Shown here: one piece after another, positions 1 through 6,750 of the stretch | How positions within the stretch are numbered: position 1 is the stretch's first letter | How the letters are laid out: every line of letters begins with the position of its first letter | Source of the DNA: Chitinophagaceae bacterium | GTDB lineage: Bacteria > Bacteroidota > Bacteroidia > Chitinophagales > Chitinophagaceae | Reading direction: 5' to 3' | DNA length: 16,279 bases | NCBI GenBank assembly: GCA_025362915.1 | Contig: JANYEU010000148.1 | Span: 1-16,279 of the forward strand | The notes under the pieces: model-generated | Seen by the model: the letters and a program-made list of their open reading frames with translations, nothing else | What the model was told of the DNA's origin: nothing | Database searches by the model: none | Translations under genes and position numbers: made by a program

Positions 1-37
1 CTATAGGCAGAACCTCTATATGTGTAAAAGAAAATAA

Positions 38-292
38 TTAGTTGGGCATTCTATTAATTGATGTTGGTGAAGAACACCAACATCGGCGAGTGGGAATACC
101 AACAAGGGCATCAATAATGGAAGTGATTTTGCCTTTTTCCACATCAGGTAGTTTTTGTACTTCCTGCATACGTTGCAGCATGTCCCCCGCTACGTGTCCT
201 CTCAGATGGTGCAATATAACATCATAGGTACTACAATGTAACATCGTGGTGTGTAAATACCACAAAAATATAGTTGCCAAAATAAATATCAC
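38..292 (-). pseudogene. Possible remnant of an HTH-type (XRE-like) regulator C-terminus
   Basis: The minus strand has an open frame of 84 codons. Its middle part (about 104-208) reads as a plausible amphipathic helix pair, with LQRMQEVQKLPDVEKGKI followed by TSIIDAL. From memory this resembles the short C-terminal tail of many XRE-family repressors in Bacteroidota, where a 'LPexeK...iIDalirdaK' pattern follows the helix-turn-helix. No helix-turn-helix precedes it: the upstream residues are hydrophobic and His/Cys-rich, and the frame runs on into a palindrome (60-84) after IDAL instead of the expected lysine-rich end. I therefore read it as a decayed or truncated fragment, not a working gene. 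It may equally be chance. Nothing else with coding character is visible in 1-407. Confidence 0.2.
60..84. repeat. Perfect 10-bp inverted repeat, GATGTTGGTG / CACCAACATC
   Basis: The arms 60-69 and 75-84 are exact reverse complements around a 5-base AAGAA loop. No T-run follows on either strand, so it is not a rho-independent terminator. It lies at the edge of the apparent regulator remnant. It looks like a short interspersed palindrome or a protein-binding site; only one copy is present in this window. Confidence 0.5.
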
Positions 293-320
293 ACAATCTC
301 ACCATGGTCTGAATGATGCA

Positions 321-338
321 ACTATTTCGACAAATAGT
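321..338. repeat. Small 7-bp inverted repeat with CGAC loop
   Basis: ACTATTT (321-327) and AAATAGT (332-338) form a short perfect stem around CGAC. It lies about 30 bp upstream of the putative -7 element of the following gene and has no T-run. It could be a small operator; the stem is short enough to be chance. Confidence 0.25.
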
Positions 339-364
339 GTAATAATCATCTTTATATAGTGATT

Positions 365-372
365 CATCTTTG
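365..372 (+). promoter_or_regulatory. Putative Bacteroidota -7 promoter element (CATCTTTG)
   Basis: CATCTTTG approximates the TAnnTTTG -7 consensus of Bacteroidota housekeeping promoters and lies 35 bp before the ATG at 408. The ten bases ATCTTTGTAC recur exactly at 5847-5856 upstream of the DUF4142 gene, which supports a shared promoter type. No convincing -33 TTTG was seen. Confidence 0.4.
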
Positions 373-407
373 TACTGTCAAAAATTAATTAATTAAAATA
401 AAGTAAA

Positions 408-596
408 ATGGAAAACAATCTAGCATCAGAAGTTCAGCGTACAAAACTACAAAGTGGTATTGTAACAGGCATGTTTGCAGATGGCATCAACGTGATAATT
501 TATGGGGAGACGCGTAAAAAAGACTATACAGATGATGAAGAGGAAGAAAGAGTACCGCGGATAAATGCATTCGAAGGCTTTGATAGTGTAGCTTAA
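408..596 (+). CDS. Small acidic hypothetical protein (62 aa)
   Basis: I do not recognise a family. The 62-residue product has a non-hydrophobic N-terminus, a short hydrophobic stretch around GMFADGINVIIYG (about residues 22-34) and a strongly acidic patch (DDEEEE, about residues 42-47). There is no signal peptide or membrane helix, so it is probably cytoplasmic. The ATG follows an AT-rich leader of the kind seen before other genes here, with a possible promoter 35 bp upstream. It is the first gene of the plus-strand run leading to the lipoprotein and the manganese catalase, 79 bp before the next start. A 123-codon frame on the opposite strand overlaps it but is less plausible. Whether it is translated is uncertain. 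Confidence 0.45.
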   Translation: MENNLASEVQRTKLQSGIVTGMFADGINVIIYGETRKKDYTDDEEEERVPRINAFEGFDSVA

Positions 597-675
597 TAGT
601 TTATAAAACAAATTGGGGTAGGATACCTCGTGTTTTGCTTCTTGCTTATGGATTAACGCATTTAAAAAAAGGGAA

Positions 676-858
676 ATGAAAAACTTACAAACACTTGTCG
701 TATCAACCATGCTTTTGCTGCTTGCAACTACAATAAGTTCTTGCCACACCATAGCAGGGATATTTAATGCAGGAATAAATTTCGGTTTTTTTTTAGTTGT
801 TGTGGTAATTGCAATCATCGTATTTATAGTAATTAACGCAACCGTGAGTAAAAAGTAA
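676..858 (+). CDS. Small membrane lipoprotein (60 aa)
   Basis: The protein begins with MKNLQ and a hydrophobic stretch ending in ISSC (Cys23), a plausible type II signal peptide with a relaxed lipobox as found in Bacteroidota. A GIFNAGINFG linker and one strong membrane helix follow (about residues 36-56), then a short lysine-rich end. Small proteins of this pattern (Cys, G-I-F-x-A-G, one helix) are common in Bacteroidota and, as I recall, are sometimes labelled phosphatidate cytidylyltransferase. At 60 residues this cannot be a CdsA-type enzyme, so that label should not be carried over. The gene ends 28 bp before the manganese catalase and probably shares its transcript. Function unknown; a membrane-stress role is an inference from position only. 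Confidence 0.7.
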   Translation: MKNLQTLVVSTMLLLLATTISSCHTIAGIFNAGINFGFFLVVVVIAIIVFIVINATVSKK

Positions 859-886
859 TATTAATTAACCTTTAAATTGAAAAAAG

Positions 887-1882
887 ATGTTTTATCACGT
901 AAAGGAATTACAGTTTAATTCAAGGGTTTCAAAACCCGATGTACGTTTTGCCAAATTGCTTTTAGAACAATTTGGTGGTGGCAATGGCGAGCTGAAAGCG
1001 GCCATGCAGTATTTTGTACAGGCATTTGGTTGCAAAAAACCATATCCTGACAAATATGATTTGCTGATGGATATAGCAACTGAAGAGTTTAGTCACCTAG
1101 AAATTGTGGGTGCAACCATTCAAATGCTTTTATCTGGCGTAATTGGCGAGCTTAAAAATGCTGCCGATGAATCGGATTTAACAAAGATGCTTGATGGTAA
1201 TGCTTTTAAAGAGGATTACATACATCAGGCAATGATTAATCCTCATTTCTTTCTATTAAGTGGTGGTGGACCTACTGTTACAGACAGCCAGGGTATTCCA
1301 TGGTCTGGTTCCTATATTAATGCAATGGGTGATTTGACAGCAGATTTGCGGTTGAATATTGCTGCAGAAACGGGCGCTAAAATGGTGTATGAAAACTTAA
1401 TGAAATTTACCGATGACCCATTGGTAAAAGAATCCTTACGATTCTTGATGACAAGGGAAGTGGCGCATTTTCAACAATTTCAGGCAGCATTGGATAGTAT
1501 CCGTCCCAATTTCCCTCCAGGCATCTTAGAGAGTGATCCTAAGTTTAGCAATAAGTACTTTAATATGTCTTCAGGAAAAGATTTTAAAGGACCTTGGAAC
1601 GAAGGGACAAGTCCGGAATTGGGCGAAGAGTGGGAATATATAAGTGACCCTATCAGCTATGTGCAAGAAACAGATGGCCTGCTGAACGCAATAGCTGAGG
1701 GAACTGACCGCACTGACGGACTGGTTCAAGAACGTAATAAATCTTTAAGTGCAGAGCGAAAGGCAGAGGTAGATGATGCTACCGCCCCAAAAGATGGCAT
1801 CATGAGTTGGTATACTTATGATTTATCGGCAGATGAAGATGGTATGAAAAAGACATCGAAACACAAGGGCACAAAAAAATAA
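887..1882 (+). CDS. Manganese (non-heme) catalase
   Basis: This enzyme breaks down hydrogen peroxide to water and oxygen at a dinuclear manganese centre, normally in the cytoplasm. The 331-residue product carries the family's ferritin-like four-helix core. Ligands visible by pattern are Glu35 (GGNGE), Glu67 and His70 (TEEFSHLE), Glu161 (NIAAETG) and His194 (TREVAHFQQF), matching the Glu, Glu-His, Glu, His set of the Lactiplantibacillus plantarum enzyme. The central GGGPTVTDSQGIPWSGSY loop (about residues 126-143) is also typical. The C-terminus ends in a Lys-rich tail. The ATG at 887 gives the family's usual MFYHVKELQF start. It lies 28 bp after the lipoprotein gene and 65 bp before the YciF gene, so it is likely co-transcribed with both. 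Salmonella calls its homologue katN. Confidence 0.95.
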   Translation: MFYHVKELQFNSRVSKPDVRFAKLLLEQFGGGNGELKAAMQYFVQAFGCKKPYPDKYDLLMDIATEEFSHLEIVGATIQMLLSGVIGELKNAADESDLTKMLDGNAFKEDYIHQAMINPHFFLLSGGGPTVTDSQGIPWSGSYINAMGDLTADLRLNIAAETGAKMVYENLMKFTDDPLVKESLRFLMTREVAHFQQFQAALDSIRPNFPPGILESDPKFSNKYFNMSSGKDFKGPWNEGTSPELGEEWEYISDPISYVQETDGLLNAIAEGTDRTDGLVQERNKSLSAERKAEVDDATAPKDGIMSWYTYDLSADEDGMKKTSKHKGTKK

Positions 1883-1947
1883 GTGCTTATTATTTACACT
1901 GGGTATTATTTAAATAAATATTTCTTTATTAATTAAAATTTAAAAAA

Positions 1948-2490
1948 ATGGAAACAGTAGCAAAAAGTAAAGTAGCAAAAGGAGGGATGAAAGAATCTCA
2001 GTTAATGGAATTGTTTATAGATGAACTAAAAGACATCTATTGGGCGGAGAAAGCGTTATTAAAAGCTATCCCAAAAATGATTGAACATGCCACTTCTCCT
2101 GAATTGTCGGAGGCATTAACCAACCATTTGGCGGAAACAGAAGAGCATGTATCAAGGTTAGAAAAAGTATTTGAAATAATTGGTGAAAAGGCCGAAGCAG
2201 TTAAATGCGAAGCAATGGCGGGCTTGGTAAAAGAAGCGGGAGAGATTATGGAAGAATGCGAAAAAGGTGCCATGTGCGATGCAGGCATTATATCTGCTGG
2301 TCAAAAAGTAGAGCATTATGAAATAGCCACTTATAGCACATTGTCTCATTTTGCAGATTTACTAGGCTTTCAAGATGCTGTGGAATTATTAGCAGAAACA
2401 TTGAGCGAAGAGAAAGCCGCTGATGAAAAACTTTCGGAAGTAGCCATGGGTGCAATAAACATTGAGGCTTCGCAAGAAAAGAAGAAGTAA
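1948..2490 (+). CDS. YciE/YciF-type ferritin-like protein (DUF892)
   Basis: The 180-residue product matches the DUF892 family, represented by E. coli YciE and YciF, which are stress-induced ferritin-like helical-bundle proteins. After a short basic N-terminus (about residues 1-14), the domain opens with the typical LFIDELKDIYWAEKALLKAI, followed by HLAETEEHVSRLEKVFEIIG, where the Glu and His residues are candidate metal ligands. A second pair follows at KVEHYEIATYSTL. It ends in a Lys/Glu-rich tail. There is no signal peptide, so it is cytoplasmic. It lies 65 bp after the Mn catalase gene and is closed by a strong hairpin terminator at 2509, making it the last gene of that unit. The metal chemistry of this family is not well defined, so a ferroxidase activity should be read as tentative. 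Confidence 0.92.
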   Translation: METVAKSKVAKGGMKESQLMELFIDELKDIYWAEKALLKAIPKMIEHATSPELSEALTNHLAETEEHVSRLEKVFEIIGEKAEAVKCEAMAGLVKEAGEIMEECEKGAMCDAGIISAGQKVEHYEIATYSTLSHFADLLGFQDAVELLAETLSEEKAADEKLSEVAMGAINIEASQEKKK

Positions 2491-2508
2491 AAGAGATAAT
2501 ATTAATTA

Positions 2509-2550
2509 AAAAAGGTTGCTATCCTTATTGGTTAGCAACCTTTTTCTTTT
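2509..2550 (+). terminator. Rho-independent terminator after the catalase/yciF unit
   Basis: AAAAAGGTTGCTA (2509-2521) pairs perfectly with TAGCAACCTTTTT (2533-2545) around an 11-base loop, followed by more T-rich sequence. It starts 18 bp after the stop of the DUF892 gene. The A-run on the left arm could let it act on the other strand too, but no gene there needs it. Confidence 0.9.
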
Positions 2551-2613
2551 TTAGATATATTGAAAAATTGTGAAAGGAATTATGGGTACCTGATTTTCAA
2601 TGGTTGCTTCCTT

Positions 2614-2647
2614 TTAATTTCATCATCTTCCTTCTTGGTGAAATTAA
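2614..2647. repeat. 9-bp AT-rich inverted repeat upstream of the AraC-type regulator
   Basis: TTAATTTCA (2614-2622) and TGAAATTAA (2639-2647) are exact reverse complements with centres 25 bp apart, between the terminator at 2509 and the putative promoter at 2685. The position fits an operator, possibly for autoregulation of the following gene, but the AT-richness weakens the case. Confidence 0.3.
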
Positions 2648-2684
2648 TCGAATTGTTCGCATATTAGTCAAAAAGCATAAATAC

Positions 2685-2716
2685 TTTAATTATTTTGCCA
2701 AAGTATTCTATTTTTG
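2685..2716 (+). promoter_or_regulatory. Putative Bacteroidota promoter of the AraC-type gene
   Basis: TATTTTTG (2709-2716) is an exact match to the TAnnTTTG -7 consensus. TTTA at 2685-2688, 20 bp upstream, is one base off the -33 TTTG. The ATG follows 17 bp after the -7 element, so the leader would be very short. Confidence 0.55.
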
Positions 2717-2733
2717 TGTGAAAGAAATTATCT

Positions 2734-3297
2734 ATGAGAATTTATATAAAGTTTGAAATAAATAAAACCTGTAAGAAAATTTTGGAAGACCAATTGCAAA
2801 AATTGGGATTGGAATATTCGCTTATTAGCTTTGGCGAGGTGGACTTGAAGTCAAATATTACAAGCAAACAAATACAAGAAATAAATACGGGCTTACAAAA
2901 TTATGGCATTGAAATTATTGAAAGCCCAAAAAATATTCTTATCCAAAAAATAAAAGACACTGTGATAGAAATGGTATATATGGATGAAAAATTACCTACT
3001 TTTAAAACTTCCACTTATCTGGCAGAAAAGCTAAACCATAGGTATGGTTATATTTCAAAGATGTTTTCTGAAATTACCTTTACATCTATAGAAAATTATA
3101 TTATCCTACAAAAAATAGAACGTGCAAAAGAATTGATTACCATTACGGAGTTAACTTTTACAGAAATTGCTTGGCAACTTAACTTTAGCAGTATGGCACA
3201 TTTTAGCAACCAGTTTAAAAGTACAACAGGGCTTACCCCCTCTGCTTTTCAAAGGATAATGCAGAGAAAAAAAGAGAATATTCTGGAAGAAAAATAA
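2734..3297 (+). CDS. AraC-family transcriptional regulator with HMA-like N-terminus
   Basis: The C-terminal part (about residues 92-175) is an AraC-type DNA-binding domain with two helix-turn-helix motifs: STYLAEKLNHRYGYISKMF for the first, and the signature IAWQLNFSSMAHFSNQFK followed by TTGLTPSAF for the second. The first 65 residues form a small alpha/beta domain (IYIKFEIN...LEDQLQKLGL...FGEVDL) that resembles a heavy-metal-associated domain. From memory, relatives in this phylum carry a CxxC here; this protein keeps only Cys13 (NKTC), so direct metal binding through a pair of cysteines looks lost. No sugar-binding cupin domain is present. It sits between the catalase/yciF unit and the two-component genes, making it a candidate local regulator. 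Its ligand and targets are unknown. Confidence 0.88.
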   Translation: MRIYIKFEINKTCKKILEDQLQKLGLEYSLISFGEVDLKSNITSKQIQEINTGLQNYGIEIIESPKNILIQKIKDTVIEMVYMDEKLPTFKTSTYLAEKLNHRYGYISKMFSEITFTSIENYIILQKIERAKELITITELTFTEIAWQLNFSSMAHFSNQFKSTTGLTPSAFQRIMQRKKENILEEK

Positions 3298-3352
3298 GAA
3301 TTTCGGCAAACTGGCATTATATTTAAAGATTTTTAACTTAAAACATTTTCAT

Positions 3353-3799
3353 ATGAATAACGAACCCATTCATGTATTACTTGCTGATGATGACGAGAAT
3401 GATCGCAATTTTTTTGTAACCGCTTTTAGCGAATTAAAAATAAAAACGGTTATACATGTAGTTAAGGATGGCATAGAGCTAATGGAACACCTTGCCCAGG
3501 ATGGTATCAAACTACCCCATGTGATTTTTTTGGATTTAAACATGCCACGTAAAACAGGGATGGAATGCCTTAATGAGATAAAGAAAATACAACACCTAAA
3601 GGATATTTCTATTGCCATATACTCTACCTCGGCATCAGAACAGGATATAGAAGACACGTTTGTAAAAGGCGCAAATGTGTATATAAAAAAGCCTAGTAGT
3701 TTTGCCACTCTTAAAAAAATATTAAAAGAAGTAATAACGCTTAATTGGCAGTACCACACGTCGGGTCTTAACAGGGATAATTTTTTATTGAGTCTTTAG
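3353..3799 (+). CDS. Single-domain (CheY-like) response regulator
   Basis: The 148-residue product is a receiver domain with no DNA-binding or other output domain. The acidic pocket is Asp12/Asp13 (LLADDDEND), the phospho-acceptor is Asp61 (VIFLDLNMP), the switch Ser/Thr is at residues 91-92 (AIYSTS), and the conserved lysine is Lys113 (YIKKP). It belongs to the Rcp-like group that commonly pairs with bacteriophytochrome-type or PAS histidine kinases. It ends 17 bp before the histidine kinase gene, so the two are almost certainly translated from one mRNA and act together. Lacking an output domain, it should pass phosphate on or act by protein contact. The last 20 residues after the receiver fold are not recognisable. 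Confidence 0.93.
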   Translation: MNNEPIHVLLADDDENDRNFFVTAFSELKIKTVIHVVKDGIELMEHLAQDGIKLPHVIFLDLNMPRKTGMECLNEIKKIQHLKDISIAIYSTSASEQDIEDTFVKGANVYIKKPSSFATLKKILKEVITLNWQYHTSGLNRDNFLLSL

Positions 3800-3816
3800 A
3801 TAAACTATAATTCTAT

Positions 3817-5604
3817 ATGAAACTTACAGGTGTAATTAAAAATACAAGTTTACTCAAGATAATTTTCATAGGTTCTTTTTTTATAGTATTTTTTATTTCA
3901 TCCATTAGTTACAAGCACTCTATTACACTATCCAACTCTACAGATTGGGTGGTGCATACCTACCAAGTACATCTACAATTAGAACAATTAATTTCTTATC
4001 TTAAAGATGCTGAAACCGGGCATCGTGGCTATTTGATAACACACGATAGTCTTTTTTTACGACCCTACAAAGGCTCATGGATAAAAATAAATGAGACTTA
4101 TCATTCCCTGCAAGAACTCATAAAAGATAATCCCCTACAGCAAAAACATCTGGACTCGATTTATCATTTTATGGCTGTGAGGTATTCTTACCTTTCTTCT
4201 AATTTACAATTGGATTCGAATATTGCTGCCAACCACTACCGTATTGATATGAATATGGAAGTTGGTCGTGAAATAATGGAAAGGATACGGTATGAGATAA
4301 ATTATATGATTGCGCTGGAAAATGAATATCTGATAGCCCGTCAAAAGAAATATGAGAATGAAACCATATTCAATCCCCTCTTTACTTTATTACTAATGCT
4401 TTTTTGCTTGGTTGTTTTTGCTTTTTCATATATAAGAATCAATAAATCTTTATATATCTTAAAAAAGTCCAACCAAGATTTGATGGTAGCTACAGAATCT
4501 TTTAAGCATGCGGAAGAAATAGGCAGTTTTGGTAGCTGGCAATGGGATTTGGAAAAAAAAACCTTCACTTATTCTGACAACCAATACCGCTTATTTGGCT
4601 GCGAACCACAATCATATCAACCAACTACTGAAAATTTTATAGGGTTCGTACACCCTGATGATCGACACCTGATTCCATCAAATCCTCTACATATTAAAAG
4701 CGAAGACAGAATTACACTTTTCTTTTTTAGGATTATACGCAAAGATGGCGAGGTTCGTTACATTAAATCCATAAGTAAATTATTGGTGGATGCCTCGGGC
4801 AAGGAATTAATAATAGGAATTAATAGTGATGTTACAGACCTACATCAGAGCAGTCAGGCATTGGAAGAAAAAAATGAGGAACTGGAAAGAACCAATAAGG
4901 AACTGGCTTCATTTAATTATGTAGCCAGTCATGATTTGCAGGAACCATTGCGAAAGATACAAACCTTTATTTCCATTATTGCAGAAAAAGATGGGGAAAC
5001 CATGACAGAAATGACCAAAGGTTATTTTGCAAAAATAGAAAAGGCGGCTTTGCGGATGAGGGTACTAATAGATGATTTGCTCCTTTTTTCGCGTACTAAC
5101 AGGGCTGAGCAAGCATTTGAGGAAACTAATTTAAATGGCTTATTAGAAAATAGCCTACAAGAACTGGCACAGATTATTGAAGAAAAAAAAGCAACCATAC
5201 AAGCTGCCCAGCTGCCTACTTTGAACGTAATACCCTTTCAGATACAACAACTATTTATTAACCTTATTGGCAATGCACTGAAGTACAAAAAGCGGGATGT
5301 TTTGCCGCATATTCAAATTGGATATGAAATGGTTGCTGCAACGTCCTATCCTTTTTTAAAGGCAGAAAAACATATCAAATACTGCAAAATAACCATTCAG
5401 GACAATGGAATGGGGTTTGACCAACAACAGGCAAAAAATATTTTTATACTTTTTCATCGTCTTCACCATATTAGCGAATATCCTGGTACAGGCATTGGGC
5501 TTTCTATCTGCAAGAAAATAGTGGAAAACCATGGTGGTTTCATTATAGCCGAAAGCACTTCTGGCGTTGGAGCCATTTTTACTATTTTTTTGCCTCTGGT
5601 ATAA
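3817..5604 (+). CDS. CHASE3-PAS sensor histidine kinase
   Basis: The 595-residue membrane sensor kinase has, in order: TM1 (about 11-32); an extracytoplasmic CHASE3 domain (about 35-180) with the typical DAETGHRGYLIT; TM2 (about 185-208); a PAS domain with PAC-like end (about 230-345; GSWQWDLEKKTFTYSDN, HPDDR, IIRKDGEVRYI); a short coiled coil (ALEEKNEELERTNKELASF); HisKA with the phospho-accepting His372 (ASHDLQEPLRK); and a HATPase domain with N box Asn486, G1 box DNGMGF (529-534) and G2 box GTGIGL (557-562). All catalytic boxes are intact. The H-box type matches phytochrome-like kinases, which usually signal to single-domain regulators such as its upstream neighbour. The signal sensed is unknown. 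Confidence 0.95.
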   Translation: MKLTGVIKNTSLLKIIFIGSFFIVFFISSISYKHSITLSNSTDWVVHTYQVHLQLEQLISYLKDAETGHRGYLITHDSLFLRPYKGSWIKINETYHSLQELIKDNPLQQKHLDSIYHFMAVRYSYLSSNLQLDSNIAANHYRIDMNMEVGREIMERIRYEINYMIALENEYLIARQKKYENETIFNPLFTLLLMLFCLVVFAFSYIRINKSLYILKKSNQDLMVATESFKHAEEIGSFGSWQWDLEKKTFTYSDNQYRLFGCEPQSYQPTTENFIGFVHPDDRHLIPSNPLHIKSEDRITLFFFRIIRKDGEVRYIKSISKLLVDASGKELIIGINSDVTDLHQSSQALEEKNEELERTNKELASFNYVASHDLQEPLRKIQTFISIIAEKDGETMTEMTKGYFAKIEKAALRMRVLIDDLLLFSRTNRAEQAFEETNLNGLLENSLQELAQIIEEKKATIQAAQLPTLNVIPFQIQQLFINLIGNALKYKKRDVLPHIQIGYEMVAATSYPFLKAEKHIKYCKITIQDNGMGFDQQQAKNIFILFHRLHHISEYPGTGIGLSICKKIVENHGGFIIAESTSGVGAIFTIFLPLV

Positions 5605-5648
5605 GCTTGAAACCCGTAAGTGCATAAAATTGAATACCCATCTTCCTT

Positions 5649-5774
5649 ACTTTACTTGATTGTATGCTGACTTACCTTATTGTAAGCTGACAATGCCCCA
5701 TTGTAAGCTGTCCTTGCTTCATTGTTAACTGTATTTGATTCAATTATTAACTGACATTATCCCATTGTAAGCTG
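5649..5774. repeat. Array 1: six direct repeats with 20-22 bp period (ATTGTAAGCTG)
   Basis: An 11-base motif recurs at 5659, 5679, 5700, 5721, 5743 and 5764. Three copies are exactly ATTGTAAGCTG; the others are ATTGTATGCTG, ATTGTTAACTG and ATTATTAACTG. The spacers between copies are unrelated, so this is a row of binding-site-like motifs and not a simple tandem duplication. The period is two turns of B-DNA, putting all copies on one face. The array begins 45 bp after the histidine kinase stop and ends 108 bp before the DUF4142 start. On the opposite strand the divergent copies read TCAGTTAAT and ACAGTTAAC, close to the LytTR/AgrA 9-mer consensus, whose sites are also direct repeats 21 bp apart. 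Operator function is inferred. Confidence 0.75.
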
Positions 5775-5845
5775 TCTTTTTGATTAAAGTGTTAATCCTG
5801 TAATATTTAAAAGGAATTGTATAACAGTACTTTTTCGCTCAATGA

Positions 5846-5853
5846 GATCTTTG
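5846..5853 (+). promoter_or_regulatory. Putative -7 element (GATCTTTG) of the DUF4142 gene
   Basis: GATCTTTG differs from TAnnTTTG at the first base and is followed by TAC, repeating the ATCTTTGTAC seen at 366-375. It lies 28 bp before the ATG at 5882 and about 70 bp after repeat array 1, so the array sits where an upstream activator would bind. Confidence 0.45.
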
Positions 5854-5881
5854 TACCGTAAATGATTATTAACACTTTAAA

Positions 5882-6487
5882 ATGAAAAAAATGAAAAAAG
5901 ACTTACAAATTGAAACAGTGATATTGCACTTTGCCTTAATGGCTTCAATTTTCTTGATTACTTATTCATCCATGAATCTGGCAACAGCAAATGAGGGGGT
6001 AGCTTATACCCAAGAAGTGAAAAATGATTATTCAGGCACTAAAAATCTGGAAGAAAAAGACTTGCAATTTCTGATAACTGCGGTTGAAATAAATCTGGAA
6101 GAAATAAAGCTAGGTCAATTAGCCGGGGAAAATGCGGAAAATCCTGATGTAAAAAAATTGGCTAAAAGAATGGAAGACAGCCATACAAAAGTATTGTATG
6201 CTGCCATAGCACTTGCAAAGCAAAAAAGGGCAACTATTCCTACAGAACCAACCAACAAGGCAAATGCGGAATATAAAAAGCTGGCTATTAAGCAAGGTGC
6301 AGACTTTGATAAAAACTATTGCGATATGATGGTGAATGTACACAAGGATGCAATTTCACTTTTTGAAAAGGCTACTAAAGACTGTGTTGATACAGACGTA
6401 AAAGCATTTGCAGAAAACATGCTATCTGATTTAAAATTGCATTTGGATCATTCGCTTGCTTGCCAAAAGAAATATGAAAGAATATGA
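5882..6487 (+). CDS. DUF4142 domain protein, secreted or membrane-anchored
   Basis: The 201-residue product has a basic start and one hydrophobic stretch (about residues 12-32) that may be a signal peptide or an N-terminal anchor. A DUF4142 domain fills about residues 55-198: EKDLQFLITAVEINLEEIKLGQLA, then KLAKRMEDSHTKVL, then a C-terminal helix pair with MVNVHKDAISLFEKA. This family has a ferritin-like all-helical fold and is usually exported; its biochemical role is not established. The ATG at 5882 is followed by a second in-frame ATG three codons later, so the exact start is uncertain by a few residues. It is preceded by a 21-bp-period repeat array and a possible promoter, and 89 bp separate it from the small membrane protein gene. 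It is likely stress-linked by context. Confidence 0.9.
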   Translation: MKKMKKDLQIETVILHFALMASIFLITYSSMNLATANEGVAYTQEVKNDYSGTKNLEEKDLQFLITAVEINLEEIKLGQLAGENAENPDVKKLAKRMEDSHTKVLYAAIALAKQKRATIPTEPTNKANAEYKKLAIKQGADFDKNYCDMMVNVHKDAISLFEKATKDCVDTDVKAFAENMLSDLKLHLDHSLACQKKYERI

Positions 6488-6576
6488 TTTACTGGTTTTT
6501 ATTAAGACTATTGCTTAATCTTTAATCTACTACTATTTACTTCAAAGTGTTTTTTTTTAATACTAAAATATATATC

Positions 6577-6735
6577 ATGAACAGTTTACTTTATTTGATT
6601 GCCGTTATATTGATAATTGGCTGGGCAATTGGCTTTTTTATTTACAGTGTGGGTTCAATTATCCATTTATTGCTTGTTTTAGCTGTCATTTCTATATTAC
6701 TTAGAGTAATACAAGGTGACAGGGTTATTAAATAA
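6577..6735 (+). CDS. lmo0937-like small membrane protein (52 aa)
   Basis: The product MNSLLYLIAVILIIGWAIGF plus about 32 more residues forms two membrane helices separated by a YSVGSIIHLL turn and ends with RVIQGDRVIK. This matches the lmo0937 family of very small two-helix membrane proteins common in Bacteroidota, often near DUF4142, YtxH or other stress genes. I chose the ATG at 6577 over an upstream frame start near 6547, because the family starts with M-x-x-L-L-Y-L-I-A and the upstream residues (phenylalanine- and asparagine-rich) look like an untranslated leader. The function is unknown. It lies 89 bp after the DUF4142 gene; a weak 6-bp hairpin at 6501-6519 between them is unlikely to terminate transcription. 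Confidence 0.85.
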   Translation: MNSLLYLIAVILIIGWAIGFFIYSVGSIIHLLLVLAVISILLRVIQGDRVIK

Positions 6736-6750
6736 TAGTAAGTATATTGG

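Noticed and set aside
447..818. 123-codon minus-strand frame overlapping two small plus-strand genes
   Set aside because: It overlaps the 62-aa gene and the small lipoprotein gene, whose signal peptide and membrane helix are convincing; the minus product has no recognisable family and looks like a shadow frame.
676..858. Phosphatidate cytidylyltransferase
   Set aside because: Small proteins of this pattern sometimes carry that label, but 60 residues with one membrane helix cannot hold the CdsA fold or its signature.
5649..5774. CRISPR array
   Set aside because: The conserved motif is only 11 bp and the spacers 9-11 bp, far below CRISPR repeat and spacer lengths; no cas genes are present.
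6501..6519. Terminator between the DUF4142 and lmo0937-like genes
   Set aside because: The stem ATTAAG/CTTAAT has only six AT-rich pairs and no proper T-run directly after it.
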